From Thermus igniterrae ATCC 700962 (GTDB taxonomy: Bacteria; Deinococcota; Deinococci; Deinococcales; Thermaceae), in the NCBI RefSeq assembly GCF_000376265.1, contig NZ_AQWU01000051.1, positions 273 through 33,903 on the forward strand: a stretch of 33,631 bases of DNA, in the 5' to 3' direction. Made by a program: the position numbers and the translations under genes. Numbering within the stretch: the first letter of the stretch is position 1; each line of letters begins with the position of its first letter. The notes beneath the pieces were generated by a model. It was not told the origin of the DNA. It made no database searches and saw nothing but the letters and a program-made list of their open reading frames with translations. Positions 7,897-15,244 of this stretch are shown here, piece after piece.

Positions 7897-8766
7897 TCAC
7901 TCCAAAGACAGGTGTTTTCCCGGCACTTCCCTTGCAAACCGATCCCTGGCCAGCTCCGCATATTGGGGCACCAGCTCAATCCCGAGGGCCCTGCGCCCCC
8001 AGCGGGCGGCAGCCACCAGGGTAGTCCCCGTGCCGGCAAAGGGGTCCAGGACCGTGTCCCCCACAAAACTGAACATGCGCACCAGGCGCTCGGCCAGCTC
8101 CAGGGGGAAGGGGGCAGGGTGGGCTTTGGTGCTTTCCCCGGGGATGTCGTCCCAAATCTGGCGGAACCAGCGCCCAAAAAGTTCCTTTGGGATGCGGGAG
8201 GCCTCCTGTTGCGCCGGGGTGGGCTTCCGGTACCCCCCGGGTTTGCGTTGCATGAGGATGTACTCCACCTCGGTCTTGATGATGGCCCCGGGCTGGTAGG
8301 GCCTGCCCAGGAAAAAGCCGGGGCGGTCGGCCTCCAAGGAGGCGTTGGTGTGCTTGTGCCAGAGGATGGGGTTCAGGTTGTCAAACCCAATCCGGCGGCA
8401 ACGCACCTGGATGTCCGCATGGAGGGGAAAGACCAGGTGCCGGCCAAAGCGCTTCCGGGCCACGGCCACATCCCCCACCACCACGATGAGCCGCCCCCCA
8501 GGCACCAGCACCCGGTACACCTCCCGCCACACCCGGTCCAGCTCGTCCAGGAAGGCCTCGTAGTCCTCCAGGTTCCCGAGCTGGCCCGGCACGTCCTCGT
8601 ACCGCTTCAGGTTCCAGTAGGGGGGAGAGGTGAGGACCAGGTGGACCGAGGCCTCGGGCAAGGAAGCCAGGGCTTCCCGGGCATCCCCCACCAGGAGGCG
8701 GTAGGAAGGTGGGGAAACCGCCTCTAAAGTTGCTTCTGAAGCAAGAAGCTCGGTGGGCAAGCTCAT
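7897..8766 (-). CDS. Site-specific DNA methyltransferase, beta class (probably N4-cytosine)
   Basis: A 289-aa amino-methyltransferase. The catalytic motif IV TSPPYW (residues 46-51) precedes the SAM-binding motif I DPFAGTGTT (about 241-249), the order of the beta class. The SPPY form of motif IV is most often found in N4-cytosine enzymes, though some modify adenine. It presumably protects DNA against the endonuclease encoded directly downstream, together forming a type II restriction-modification unit. Its ATG overlaps the rluD stop codon (ATGA), and a TATACT hexamer lies 8 nt upstream, so it may have its own start as well as rluD readthrough. The target sequence cannot be read from the protein. 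Confidence 0.9.
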   Translation of the reverse strand: MSLPTELLASEATLEAVSPPSYRLLVGDAREALASLPEASVHLVLTSPPYWNLKRYEDVPGQLGNLEDYEAFLDELDRVWREVYRVLVPGGRLIVVVGDVAVARKRFGRHLVFPLHADIQVRCRRIGFDNLNPILWHKHTNASLEADRPGFFLGRPYQPGAIIKTEVEYILMQRKPGGYRKPTPAQQEASRIPKELFGRWFRQIWDDIPGESTKAHPAPFPLELAERLVRMFSFVGDTVLDPFAGTGTTLVAAARWGRRALGIELVPQYAELARDRFAREVPGKHLSLE

Positions 8767-9701
8767 TGGGGCTTAGTATACTCAAGCTCTTCGCCAACTA
8801 CTCCCTCAGGCCACCCTCCCCCCACGGCCTCCCAGGCCCGGACCATGTCCTGGGGTACGGGAGCCGTGAACTCCAGGATACGGCCCGTGCGGGGATGGGG
8901 CAGGCGGAGCTCGTAGGCGTGGAGGGCCTGGCGGGGGATGTGGGGGCTTCCCCGGCCATAGAGCTCGTCCCCCAGGATGGGAGCCCTGAGGTACTTGAGG
9001 TGGACCCGGATCTGGTGGGTGCGGCCGGTGTGGGGCCGGGCCTCCACCAGGGCGTAGGGGCCGGCGGTGGCCAGGATGCGGAAGTCCGTCTCCGCATACC
9101 GGGGGGCCACCCCTCCCACGTGCATCTTGTGCCGTTCCACCGGATGGCGGCCGATGGGGGCCACCAGGGTCCCCTCCCGGGGATGGCCCTCGGTGATGGC
9201 CAGGTAGCGCTTCATCACCAGGCGGTCGCGGAAGGCGCGGGCCAGGGCCTCGAGGGCCCCCCCATGCTTGGCCACCACCAGGACCCCGCTGGTGTCCTTG
9301 TCCAGGCGGTGGACGATGCCGGGGCGCACCCCTTCGGGGCGGTCGGCCTCCTGGACCTCCTGGGGGAAGTAGCGGGCCAGGAGGAGGTTCACCACCGTGC
9401 CCGTATAGACCCCGGGGGCGGGATGGGTGAGGAGGCCCGGGGGCTTGTTGAGGACCAGGAGGTCCTCGTCCTCGTAGAGCACGGGGATGGGAAGCTCCTG
9501 GGGGAGGACCAGGGGGCGCTCCTCCAGGGGCTCCACCAGGACCTCCTCCCCCTTGAGGCGGTAGGCCGGCTTGGCCACCACCCTCTCCCCCACCCGAACC
9601 CGGCCCCGGGCGATCCACTCCTGGGCCCGGGCGCGGCTGACGCCGCAGGCCTCGGCCACCGCCTGGTCCAGGCGTACCCCTTCGGCGCGAAAGCGCACCA
9701 C
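8763..9701 (-). CDS. rluD: RluA/RluD-family 23S rRNA pseudouridine synthase
   Basis: A 312-aa pseudouridine synthase with an N-terminal S4 RNA-binding domain (VRLDQAVAEACGVSRARAQEWIARGRVRVGERVV, residues about 9-60) and a catalytic domain with D134 in the signature GIVHRLDKDTSG. It also has the GRTHQIRVHLKYL motif. It isomerises uridines in 23S rRNA; which sites are modified is inferred from the RluD-like layout. The start is GTG 9701 (GTG 9698 is equally possible). A TACAAT hexamer lies 7 nt upstream, inside the last codons of the DUF4143 gene. The stop overlaps the methyltransferase ATG by 4 nt, so the restriction-modification unit was placed exactly at the end of this gene. Confidence 0.9.
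   Translation of the reverse strand: MVRFRAEGVRLDQAVAEACGVSRARAQEWIARGRVRVGERVVAKPAYRLKGEEVLVEPLEERPLVLPQELPIPVLYEDEDLLVLNKPPGLLTHPAPGVYTGTVVNLLLARYFPQEVQEADRPEGVRPGIVHRLDKDTSGVLVVAKHGGALEALARAFRDRLVMKRYLAITEGHPREGTLVAPIGRHPVERHKMHVGGVAPRYAETDFRILATAGPYALVEARPHTGRTHQIRVHLKYLRAPILGDELYGRGSPHIPRQALHAYELRLPHPRTGRILEFTAPVPQDMVRAWEAVGGGWPEGVVGEELEYTKPQ
8775..8780 (-). promoter_or_regulatory. -10 element of the DNA methyltransferase gene
   Basis: On the minus strand TATACT lies 8 nt (AAGCCCCA) before the methyltransferase ATG at 8766, within the 3' end of rluD. No good -35 hexamer is seen. A separate promoter would let the methyltransferase be made independently of rluD. Confidence 0.45.
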
Positions 9702-9706
9702 GCCCC

Positions 9707-10900
9707 CTATTGTAGGCGCCAGAGGGCAGGGATGGGCACGGCATAAAGCCCATCCTCCACGGCCAGAAGCTCCTCCCCCCCGTAAAGCACCACTCCCCGG
9801 AGAAAGCGCTCCCCCGCCAAGGACCTAAGGGCCCTCAGGCCGGCAAAGTCCCGCAGGCCCAGGGTACGGGCCGCCTTGATCTCCACCCCCACCACCTGCC
9901 CTTCCCACTCCAGGACCAGGTCCACCTCCTGGCCCTGGTGGGTACGGAAGTGGTAAAAGGCGGGGACTACCTGGCTCCACCCAGAGGCCTTGATGAGCTC
10001 CATGACCACAAAGTTTTCCAGCAAAGGGCCAAGGGTGTTCTCCCGCACCCCCACTAAACTGGCCGCCAGGCCGGAGTCCACCAAAAAGGCCTTGGGCGCC
10101 TTGACCAGGCGGCCCTCCAGGCCCGGGGTCCAGGCAGGCAACCGAACCAAAAGGAAAAGGGCCTCCAGAAGCGCCAGATAGTCCCGAAGGGTGGAAAGGG
10201 GAAGCCCGGCGCCGCGAGCCACCTCCGACTGGTTTAAGGGACTTCCCAGACGCAGGGCCAAAAACTCCAGAATCCTGGGTACTTCCAGGAGACGATGGAT
10301 GCGAGCCAAATCACGCACATCCCTTTCCAAGAGGAGTTTGAGGTAGGAGCGGAACCAGGCAAGCCGCCGCCTGCCCTCCCGACGCACGGCCTCGGGATAC
10401 CCTCCCCTGGCCACTAAGGCCCCCAGGTCCACAGGCTCCGTTCGCCAGGCAGTAGGAAAGCGGGGGGCAAAAAGGAGGTCCAGAAACCCCTCTTGGGTTC
10501 CCTCCACCTCCCCTTGGGAGAGGGGCCAGAGCACCAAGACCTCCATGCGGCCCACCAGGGTTTCCCCCGCCTGGGGGAGGACGAGGACGTTGGCCGAACC
10601 CGTGAGGAGAAAACGGCCAGGCCGCCGGTCCTCGTCCACCAGTCGCTTGATGGCCAGCAGAAGGCCAGGGGCCCTTTGCACCTCGTCCAGTACCAAAGGC
10701 CCCTCTTGGGCCTTGAGAAAGGCCAGAGGGTCGGCCAGGGCCGCCCCCAGAACCAGGGGGTCGTCAAAGGTCCGGTAAACCCCGTAGCCGAGGCGTTGCA
10801 CCAGGGTGCTCTTGCCCACCTGGCGGGCGCCTGCCAGAAAGACCACGGGGTTATCCTGGAGGGCCTCCCGTAGCCTGGAGGCAAGAAAGCGGGGATACAT
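9707..10900 (-). CDS. AAA ATPase with C-terminal DUF4143 (nuclease-fold) domain
   Basis: A 397-aa protein of the ATP-binding AAA_14/DUF4143 family, whose function is unknown. Walker A is GARQVGKST (residues 24-32), Walker B is LVLDEVQR (D72-E73), and LLTGSANV is the sensor-1 region. A winged-helix-like stretch (LNQSEVARGAGLPLSTLRDYLALLEALFLLVRLP) sits in the middle. The C-terminal DUF4143 part keeps a PD-(D/E)XK-like core, D327 in QEVDLVLEW and E340-x-K342 in VGVEIKAA. Start ATG 10900 is preceded by GGAGG (10902-10906). A 45-bp palindrome lies 40 nt upstream. Genes of this family are patchily distributed and often look mobile. It ends 5 nt before rluD. Confidence 0.88.
   Translation of the reverse strand: MYPRFLASRLREALQDNPVVFLAGARQVGKSTLVQRLGYGVYRTFDDPLVLGAALADPLAFLKAQEGPLVLDEVQRAPGLLLAIKRLVDEDRRPGRFLLTGSANVLVLPQAGETLVGRMEVLVLWPLSQGEVEGTQEGFLDLLFAPRFPTAWRTEPVDLGALVARGGYPEAVRREGRRRLAWFRSYLKLLLERDVRDLARIHRLLEVPRILEFLALRLGSPLNQSEVARGAGLPLSTLRDYLALLEALFLLVRLPAWTPGLEGRLVKAPKAFLVDSGLAASLVGVRENTLGPLLENFVVMELIKASGWSQVVPAFYHFRTHQGQEVDLVLEWEGQVVGVEIKAARTLGLRDFAGLRALRSLAGERFLRGVVLYGGEELLAVEDGLYAVPIPALWRLQ
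9709..9714 (-). promoter_or_regulatory. Leaderless-type -10 element of rluD
   Basis: TACAAT on the minus strand is 7 nt before the GTG at 9701. It is embedded in the final codons and stop of the DUF4143 gene (CTA-CAA-TAG), so rluD can be transcribed separately from that gene. Confidence 0.5.
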
Positions 10901-10927
10901 GCCTCCAGGCTAGCATCTAATCCGCGG

Positions 10928-10933
10928 AAAATA
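10928..10933 (-). promoter_or_regulatory. Possible -10 element of the DUF4143 gene
   Basis: TATTTT on the minus strand lies 27 nt before the ATG, leaving room for a leader with the GGAGG ribosome binding site at 10902-10906. With a 17-nt spacer the -35 position falls in the centre of the proximal 15-bp dyad, so a protein bound there would block or recruit polymerase. An 8-bp palindrome TCCGCGGA (10921-10928) sits at the expected transcription start. Confidence 0.35.
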
Positions 10934-10940
10934 AACGGGT

Positions 10941-10985
10941 TTGCCGCAGAAAATCTGCGAGCATCTCGCAGATTTTCTGCGGCAA
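10941..10985. repeat. 45-bp perfect palindrome made of two 15-bp dyads
   Basis: Two 21-nt arms (10941-10961 and 10965-10985) are perfectly complementary around the 3-nt centre CAT. Each arm contains its own odd palindrome, CGCAGAAAATCTGCG at 10945-10959 and CGCAGATTTTCTGCG at 10967-10981, with centres 22 bp apart, about two helical turns. It starts 5 nt after the panB stop and ends 40 nt before the DUF4143 start, both genes being on the minus strand. It could be a tandem operator for the DUF4143 gene, a strong hairpin terminator of panB (no immediate T-run), or the mark of a mobile element. The A/T-rich centres stand out in this GC-rich DNA. Confidence 0.85.
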
Positions 10986-10990
10986 GAGGG

Positions 10991-11776
10991 CTAAAAGCTG
11001 TGTTCCTCCCCGGGGAAGGCCCCCTCCCGCACCTCCCGCACGTACTGGCCCAGGGCCTGCAGGAAGAGCCCCTCCCCCTCCAGGTAGCGCTTGACGAACC
11101 GGGGCTTGAACTCCCCGTAAAGCCCCACCACGTCGTGGAAGACCAGGACCTGGGCGTCCGTGTGGGGTCCGGCGCCGATTCCCACGGTGTGCACGGAAAG
11201 CCGCTCGGTGATCTCCTTGGCCAGGAGGGCAGGCACCATCTCCAGCACCACCCCGTAGGCCCCGGCGGCCTCGAGGGCCAAGGCCCCCCGGAGGATGCGC
11301 TCCGCCTCCTCAGGGCGCTTGCCCTGGAGGCGGTAGCCCCCAAGCTGGCTGGCCGTCTGGGGGGTGAGGCCCACGTGGCCCAGGACCGGCACCCCGGCCC
11401 GGGTGAGGCCCTGGACGATCTCCGCTACCTCCTCTCCCCCCTCCAGCTTCACGGCATCGGCCCCTCCCTCCTTCAGAAGCCGCTCGGAGGCCAGGAGGGC
11501 CCGGTCTAGGGTGGCGTAGGCCAGGTAGGGCAGGTCGGCCACCAGGAAGGTGTTGGGGGCGCCCCGCCGGGCGGCCTTGGTGTGGTGGAGCATCTCCTCC
11601 AGGGTCACGGGCACCGTGGAGGGGTAGCCCAGGACCACCATGCCCAAGGAGTCCCCCACCAAGATGGCGTCCACCCCGGCCTTCTCGGCCAGGCGGGCGG
11701 TGGGGTAATCGTAGGCGGTGAGGTAGACGAGCCGCTGGCCTTTGGCTTGGCGAAAGTCCTTTACCGTGCGCCGCAC
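10991..11776 (-). CDS. panB: 3-methyl-2-oxobutanoate hydroxymethyltransferase
   Basis: A 261-aa (beta/alpha)8-barrel enzyme that transfers a hydroxymethyl group from methylene-tetrahydrofolate to 2-oxoisovalerate, giving ketopantoate for pantothenate and CoA synthesis. The family landmarks are LTAYDYPTARLAEKAGVDAILVGDSLGMVVLGY (magnesium-binding aspartate in VGDSLG), HHTKAARRGAP, VADLPYLAY, KLEGG and GHVGLTPQ. The length is typical. The start codon is GTG 11776, with a TAGCCT hexamer 6 nt upstream. The gene is divergent from ruvB with only 24 nt between the start codons. No panC or panD lies nearby. Confidence 0.95.
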   Translation of the reverse strand: MRRTVKDFRQAKGQRLVYLTAYDYPTARLAEKAGVDAILVGDSLGMVVLGYPSTVPVTLEEMLHHTKAARRGAPNTFLVADLPYLAYATLDRALLASERLLKEGGADAVKLEGGEEVAEIVQGLTRAGVPVLGHVGLTPQTASQLGGYRLQGKRPEEAERILRGALALEAAGAYGVVLEMVPALLAKEITERLSVHTVGIGAGPHTDAQVLVFHDVVGLYGEFKPRFVKRYLEGEGLFLQALGQYVREVREGAFPGEEHSF

Positions 11777-11782
11777 GGGAAA

Positions 11783-11788
11783 AGGCTA
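11783..11788 (-). promoter_or_regulatory. Leaderless-type -10 element of panB
   Basis: TAGCCT on the minus strand lies 6 nt before the panB GTG. It shares two base pairs (11787-11788) with the oppositely directed ruvB -10 element, so RNA polymerase cannot open both at once. Confidence 0.45.
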
Positions 11789-11792
11789 TCAT
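11787..11792 (+). promoter_or_regulatory. Leaderless-type -10 element of ruvB
   Basis: TATCAT on the plus strand lies 8 nt before the ruvB GTG at 11801. No -35 hexamer is apparent. It overlaps the divergent panB -10 element. Confidence 0.5.
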
Positions 11793-11800
11793 GAAAGGGC

Positions 11801-12769
11801 GTGGAGGACCTCGCCCTAAGGCCCAAGACCCTGGACGAGTACATCGGCCAGGAGAAGCTCAAAGGAAAGCTCCGGGTGTACCTCGAGGCCGCCAAGGCCC
11901 GGGGAGAGCCACTGGAGCACCTCCTCCTCTTCGGCCCCCCGGGCCTGGGCAAGACCACCCTGGCCCACGTGATCGCCTTTGAACTGGGGGTAAACCTCCG
12001 GGTCACCTCGGGGCCGGCCATTGAGAAGCCCGGGGACCTGGCCGCCATCCTGGCCAACTCCCTGGAGGAGGGGGACATCCTCTTCATTGACGAGATCCAC
12101 CGCCTCTCCCGCCAGGCGGAGGAGCACCTCTACCCGGCCATGGAGGACTTCAAGATGGACATCGTCATCGGCCAGGGGCCGGCGGCCCGCACCATCCGCC
12201 TGGAGCTCCCCCGCTTCACCCTGATCGGGGCCACCACCCGTCCCGGCCTCATCACCGCCCCCCTAAGGAGCCGCTTTGGCATCGTGGAGCACCTGGAGTT
12301 CTACACCCTGGAGGAGCTGGCCCAGGGGGTGAAGCGGGACGCCAGGCTTCTGGGGGTGGAGATCACCGAGGAGGCCGCCCTGGAGATCGCCCGCCGCTCC
12401 CGGGGGACCATGCGCATCGCCAAAAGGCTCTTCCGCCGGGTGCGGGACTTCGCCCAGGTGGCGGGGGAAGGGGTGATCACCGAGGCAAGGGCCCGGGAGG
12501 CCCTTTTGGCCCTGGGCCTGGACGAGCTGGGGTTGGAAAGACGGGACCGGGAGATCCTGGAGGTCCTGATCGGCCGCTTTGGGGGCGGGCCCGTGGGCCT
12601 GCAGACCCTGGCCACCGCCCTGGCGGAGGACCCGGGGACCCTGGAAGAAGTCCACGAGCCCTACCTCATCCAGCAGGGCCTCCTCAAGCGCACCCCCCGG
12701 GGGCGGGTGGCCACGGAGCGGGCCTACCGCCACCTGGGCTACCCACCCCCGGTGGAGCCCCTCCTCTAG
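11801..12769 (+). CDS. ruvB: Holliday junction branch migration ATPase
   Basis: A 322-aa AAA+ motor that with RuvA drives branch migration of Holliday junctions, with cleavage by RuvC. It begins [21 protein letters not shown], almost identical to T. thermophilus RuvB. Walker A is GPPGLGKT (residues 45-52), Walker B is ILFIDEIHR (D97-E98), and the RuvB-specific segments [27 protein letters not shown] and [17 protein letters not shown] are present, followed by the C-terminal winged helix ([43 protein letters not shown]). The start is GTG 11801, by homology and the -10 hexamer. No ruvA or ruvC is adjacent. Confidence 0.97.
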   Translation: MEDLALRPKTLDEYIGQEKLKGKLRVYLEAAKARGEPLEHLLLFGPPGLGKTTLAHVIAFELGVNLRVTSGPAIEKPGDLAAILANSLEEGDILFIDEIHRLSRQAEEHLYPAMEDFKMDIVIGQGPAARTIRLELPRFTLIGATTRPGLITAPLRSRFGIVEHLEFYTLEELAQGVKRDARLLGVEITEEAALEIARRSRGTMRIAKRLFRRVRDFAQVAGEGVITEARAREALLALGLDELGLERRDREILEVLIGRFGGGPVGLQTLATALAEDPGTLEEVHEPYLIQQGLLKRTPRGRVATERAYRHLGYPPPVEPLL

Positions 12770-12800
12770 GCCCAGGCTTGCCAGGGGAAGGGCGGGTCCG

Positions 12801-12806
12801 GAGAAT
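12801..12806 (+). promoter_or_regulatory. Possible leaderless-type -10 element of the PATAN-domain gene
   Basis: GAGAAT (one mismatch to TAGAAT) lies exactly 6 nt before the GTG at 12813, the spacing seen at fabF, lysN and panB. It supports the choice of GTG 12813 over starts inside ruvB. Confidence 0.4.
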
Positions 12807-12812
12807 GGGCCT

Positions 12813-13847
12813 GTGATCCGGGCGACCCTGGAGGAACTGGACCTGGGGGAGCTCCTGAAGGCCCTGGAGGCGGGGCGCAGGAGCGCGGTGGTCACCTTCC
12901 GGGGGCGGATCTACGGGCGCATCCACCTCCTTGGGGGGCGGATCGTCTACGCCCGCACCGAGCCGGGCCCCCACCTGGGGGAGTATTTGGTGCGCCTGGG
13001 CCACCTCACCCTGGAGGAGGTGCAGGAGCTGGTGGAGCGCCAGGGGCGGGAAAACCCCGGGACCCCCCTGGGGGCCCTGGCCCTGGAACTGGGCCTCATC
13101 GGGGAGGAGGAGCTCAAGGAGGCCCTCGAGGCCCAGGTGCTGGAGGCCCTGGCCACCCTGCTGGGGGAAAGGGAAGGGGAAATCCTGGCCGAGCCCCTCA
13201 CGGAGGGGAGCCAGGTGGCCCTGCCCCACACCCTGGACACGGGGGCCACCCTCATGGAGGCGGCTCGGCGTCTGGACGAGTGGCGCCGGGGGCAGGTGGA
13301 CCCCGACGAGGTCTTCCACCTGGTGGAAGACCCCACCCGCCACCCCCTCACCCCCGAGGCCTGGACCGTGCTGGAGCTTCTGGACGGGGTGCGGCGGGCC
13401 AGAAGCGTGGCCCTCCTCTCCGGCCTGCCCGAGCAGGAGGTGTACCACCTCCTCTTTGAGCTGAAAAGCCGGGGCCTCATCCACCCCTCCACCCTCCTGG
13501 CCGAGGACCCCCTGGTCCTGGTGCTGGCGGAAAGCGGCGTGGTACGGCGGCTTCTCCTCTACCTCCTCGAGGCCCACCGCTTCCGCGTCCTCCTGGCCCG
13601 GGACCCGGAAAGCGCCCTGAGGCTCCTCCAGGAGCGCCCCAAGGGCATCGTCCTCCAGGGGGAGAAGGCCCTGGAGATGGCCCGGCGCATCCGCGCCCAT
13701 CCCGAAGGGAGGCTGGCCTCCTTGTACCTGGTGAGCGAGACCCCTCCGGGCCTCCTCTTCCGCCCCCTCAGGGTCCTCCACCTCCCCAAGCCCCTAAGGG
13801 CCCAGGAGGTGCTCAAGGCCCTTGCCTCCCTGCGGCGGGGAGGCTAG
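12813..13847 (+). CDS. DUF4388 (PATAN) protein with degenerate receiver domain
   Basis: A 344-aa protein. Residues 1 to about 100 resemble the PATAN/DUF4388 domain found in PatA-like regulators (LGELLKALEAGRRSAVVTFRGRIYGRIHLLGGRIVYA), followed by a helical stretch. A winged-helix-like part spans about 180-230 (HPLTPEAWTVLELLDGVRRARSVALLSGLPEQEVYHLLFELKSRGLIH). Residues 232-344 have the alternating pattern of a response-regulator receiver, ending in the conserved Lys-Pro (K326), but the phospho-acceptor aspartate is replaced by glutamine (IVLQG, Q282). It is thus probably a non-phosphorylated signalling adaptor; such proteins are often linked to motility or small GTPases, which is inference here. 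It converges on the TPR gene with overlapping stop codons (CTAG). Confidence 0.75.
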   Translation: MIRATLEELDLGELLKALEAGRRSAVVTFRGRIYGRIHLLGGRIVYARTEPGPHLGEYLVRLGHLTLEEVQELVERQGRENPGTPLGALALELGLIGEEELKEALEAQVLEALATLLGEREGEILAEPLTEGSQVALPHTLDTGATLMEAARRLDEWRRGQVDPDEVFHLVEDPTRHPLTPEAWTVLELLDGVRRARSVALLSGLPEQEVYHLLFELKSRGLIHPSTLLAEDPLVLVLAESGVVRRLLLYLLEAHRFRVLLARDPESALRLLQERPKGIVLQGEKALEMARRIRAHPEGRLASLYLVSETPPGLLFRPLRVLHLPKPLRAQEVLKALASLRRGG

Positions 13848-15196
13848 TTGGGCCTCCGGCCCTCCCGCAGGAGGGCCGCCGCCCGCTCCCGGTAGGCGGA
13901 GAGGGCCTCGTGCCACTCATCCGCCGGGTGCACGTGGGGCAGCACCGCCTCGGCCCGGGCCAGGATCTCCTCGGGGGAGCGGTAGCCCAGCTGGGCCAGG
14001 GTGTCCACCACCATCTCCTGGGCTCCCACCCACTCCCGGCTCCCCTCCTCCGCCAGGTCCGCCGCCTTGCGGTAGTGGCCCAAGGCCTCCTCCAGGTGCA
14101 TGAGGTCGTAGGCGATGTGGCCCAGGATGAGCTCCCCCGCCGCCTCCGCTCCCAGGCCCATGGCCTCCCGGGCCACCTCCTCCGCCTCGCCGTAGCGCCC
14201 CTGGCGGTAGAGGGCCTCAGCCAGGTCCGCCAGGGCCTGGGCCCGGTAGGCATAGCCCTCCTCCCGCAGGAGGGCCTTCAGGTACTCCTCCGCCTCCAAA
14301 TAGGCCCCCTGGTCCAGGGCCGCCACCCCCATCTCGTGGAGGACGTAGGCCCTCTCCGCCCCTTCGGCCCGGTTGAGGGCCTCCTGGAAGGCGGCCATGG
14401 CCTCGGGGTAGCGGCCCAGGCGCAGGAGGATCTGCCCCTCCAGAAGGGGGGTACCGTAGGCCTTGTGGCCGCTTTCCTCCTCCCACTTCAGGGCCTCGCG
14501 CACCGCCTCCAGGGCCCGGTTGGGGTTGTCCAGGAGGAGGTGGGCCCGGGCCAGGAGGTAGTGGCGGGTGGCGGCGTCCTCCGCCCCCTCCTCCCCCACC
14601 GCCCCCAGGGCCTCCTCCAGGGCCAGGAGGGCCCTCTCCCCCTCCCCCGCCTCCAGCCACATGGCGGCGGCGTCCAGGAGGAGCCAGTAGCGCTCCACGC
14701 CCAGGGCCAGCTCCGCCCCCCGCTCGTAGGCCAAGGCGGCCTCCGCATGGCGGCCAAGCCGCTCCAGGGCCCTTCCCCTAAGCCCCTCCGCCCGCCAGGC
14801 CAAGAAGGCGGGGAGGCCCTGGCGCAGGGTGGTCAGGACCTCCTCAAACCGGCCCAGGTAGAAGAGGGCCTGGGCCTGGTGGTACCGGGCCCGGGGGTCC
14901 TCGCTGGGAAGGAAGAGGGGCAAAACCTCCCGTTCCCCCCGCCCCTCCAGGGCCAGGAGCTCGGCCAGAAGGGCCCGGTAAAGGGGGTTGTACTCCAAAT
15001 CCCCCAGCTCGTAGGCCTCCTCCAGGGCCTGGTGGGCCTTCTCCAGACCCTCCTCCCCGTAGAGGCTGTGCACCTCCGCCAGGAGAAGAAGGGCCTCCCT
15101 GGCCTCCTCCTTGCGGCCGAAAAGGGCCGTGCGGGTGAGGCGCTCCATGGCGGTGTCGTAGTCCCCCTGGTGCAGGGCCTCGAGGACCCCCCTCAT
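13844..15196 (-). CDS. TPR-repeat protein
   Basis: A 450-aa protein made almost entirely of helical tetratricopeptide-like repeats, for example LLLAEVHSLYGEEGLEKAHQALEEAYELGD, YHQAQALFYLGRFEEVLTTLRQGL and EALYRQGRYGEAEEVAREAMGLGAE. There is no signal peptide, so it is presumably a cytoplasmic scaffold. No enzymatic motif is seen. The ATG at 15196 (MRGVLEALHQGDYDTAMERL) is preferred over the GTG at 15217 because a TATCCT hexamer lies between them, 9 nt before the ATG. It is divergent from ftsH and overlaps the end of the PATAN-domain gene, which could be its functional partner, but nothing proves this. Confidence 0.8.
   Translation of the reverse strand: MRGVLEALHQGDYDTAMERLTRTALFGRKEEAREALLLLAEVHSLYGEEGLEKAHQALEEAYELGDLEYNPLYRALLAELLALEGRGEREVLPLFLPSEDPRARYHQAQALFYLGRFEEVLTTLRQGLPAFLAWRAEGLRGRALERLGRHAEAALAYERGAELALGVERYWLLLDAAAMWLEAGEGERALLALEEALGAVGEEGAEDAATRHYLLARAHLLLDNPNRALEAVREALKWEEESGHKAYGTPLLEGQILLRLGRYPEAMAAFQEALNRAEGAERAYVLHEMGVAALDQGAYLEAEEYLKALLREEGYAYRAQALADLAEALYRQGRYGEAEEVAREAMGLGAEAAGELILGHIAYDLMHLEEALGHYRKAADLAEEGSREWVGAQEMVVDTLAQLGYRSPEEILARAEAVLPHVHPADEWHEALSAYRERAAALLREGRRPN
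13857..13878. terminator. GC hairpin just past the PATAN-domain gene
   Basis: A perfect 9-bp stem (CGGCCCTCC with GGAGGGCCG) and a CGCA loop lie 9 nt after the stop codon, inside the 3' coding end of the convergent TPR gene. It has no T-run, so it may act as a pause or 3'-end stabiliser rather than a true terminator. Confidence 0.35.
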
Positions 15197-15205
15197 CGCC
15201 GCTAG

Positions 15206-15211
15206 AGGATA
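15206..15211 (-). promoter_or_regulatory. -10 element of the TPR gene
   Basis: TATCCT on the minus strand lies 9 nt before the ATG at 15196, giving a transcript with at most a few untranslated bases. It decides the start codon for this gene. Confidence 0.45.
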
Positions 15212-15244
15212 CCACACGCCTCAGTCCTCTCACCCTCCAGGCGC

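Noticed and set aside
7893-8177. N-terminal extension of the endonuclease gene to 8177
   Set aside because: The extra residues are an out-of-frame reading of the methyltransferase gene (Trp/Pro/Ser-rich). ATG 7892 next to the methyltransferase stop is better supported.
12579-12812. Upstream start of the PATAN gene inside ruvB
   Set aside because: The added residues are an out-of-frame reading of ruvB; GTG 12813 has a -10-like hexamer 6 nt upstream and starts the recognisable domain.
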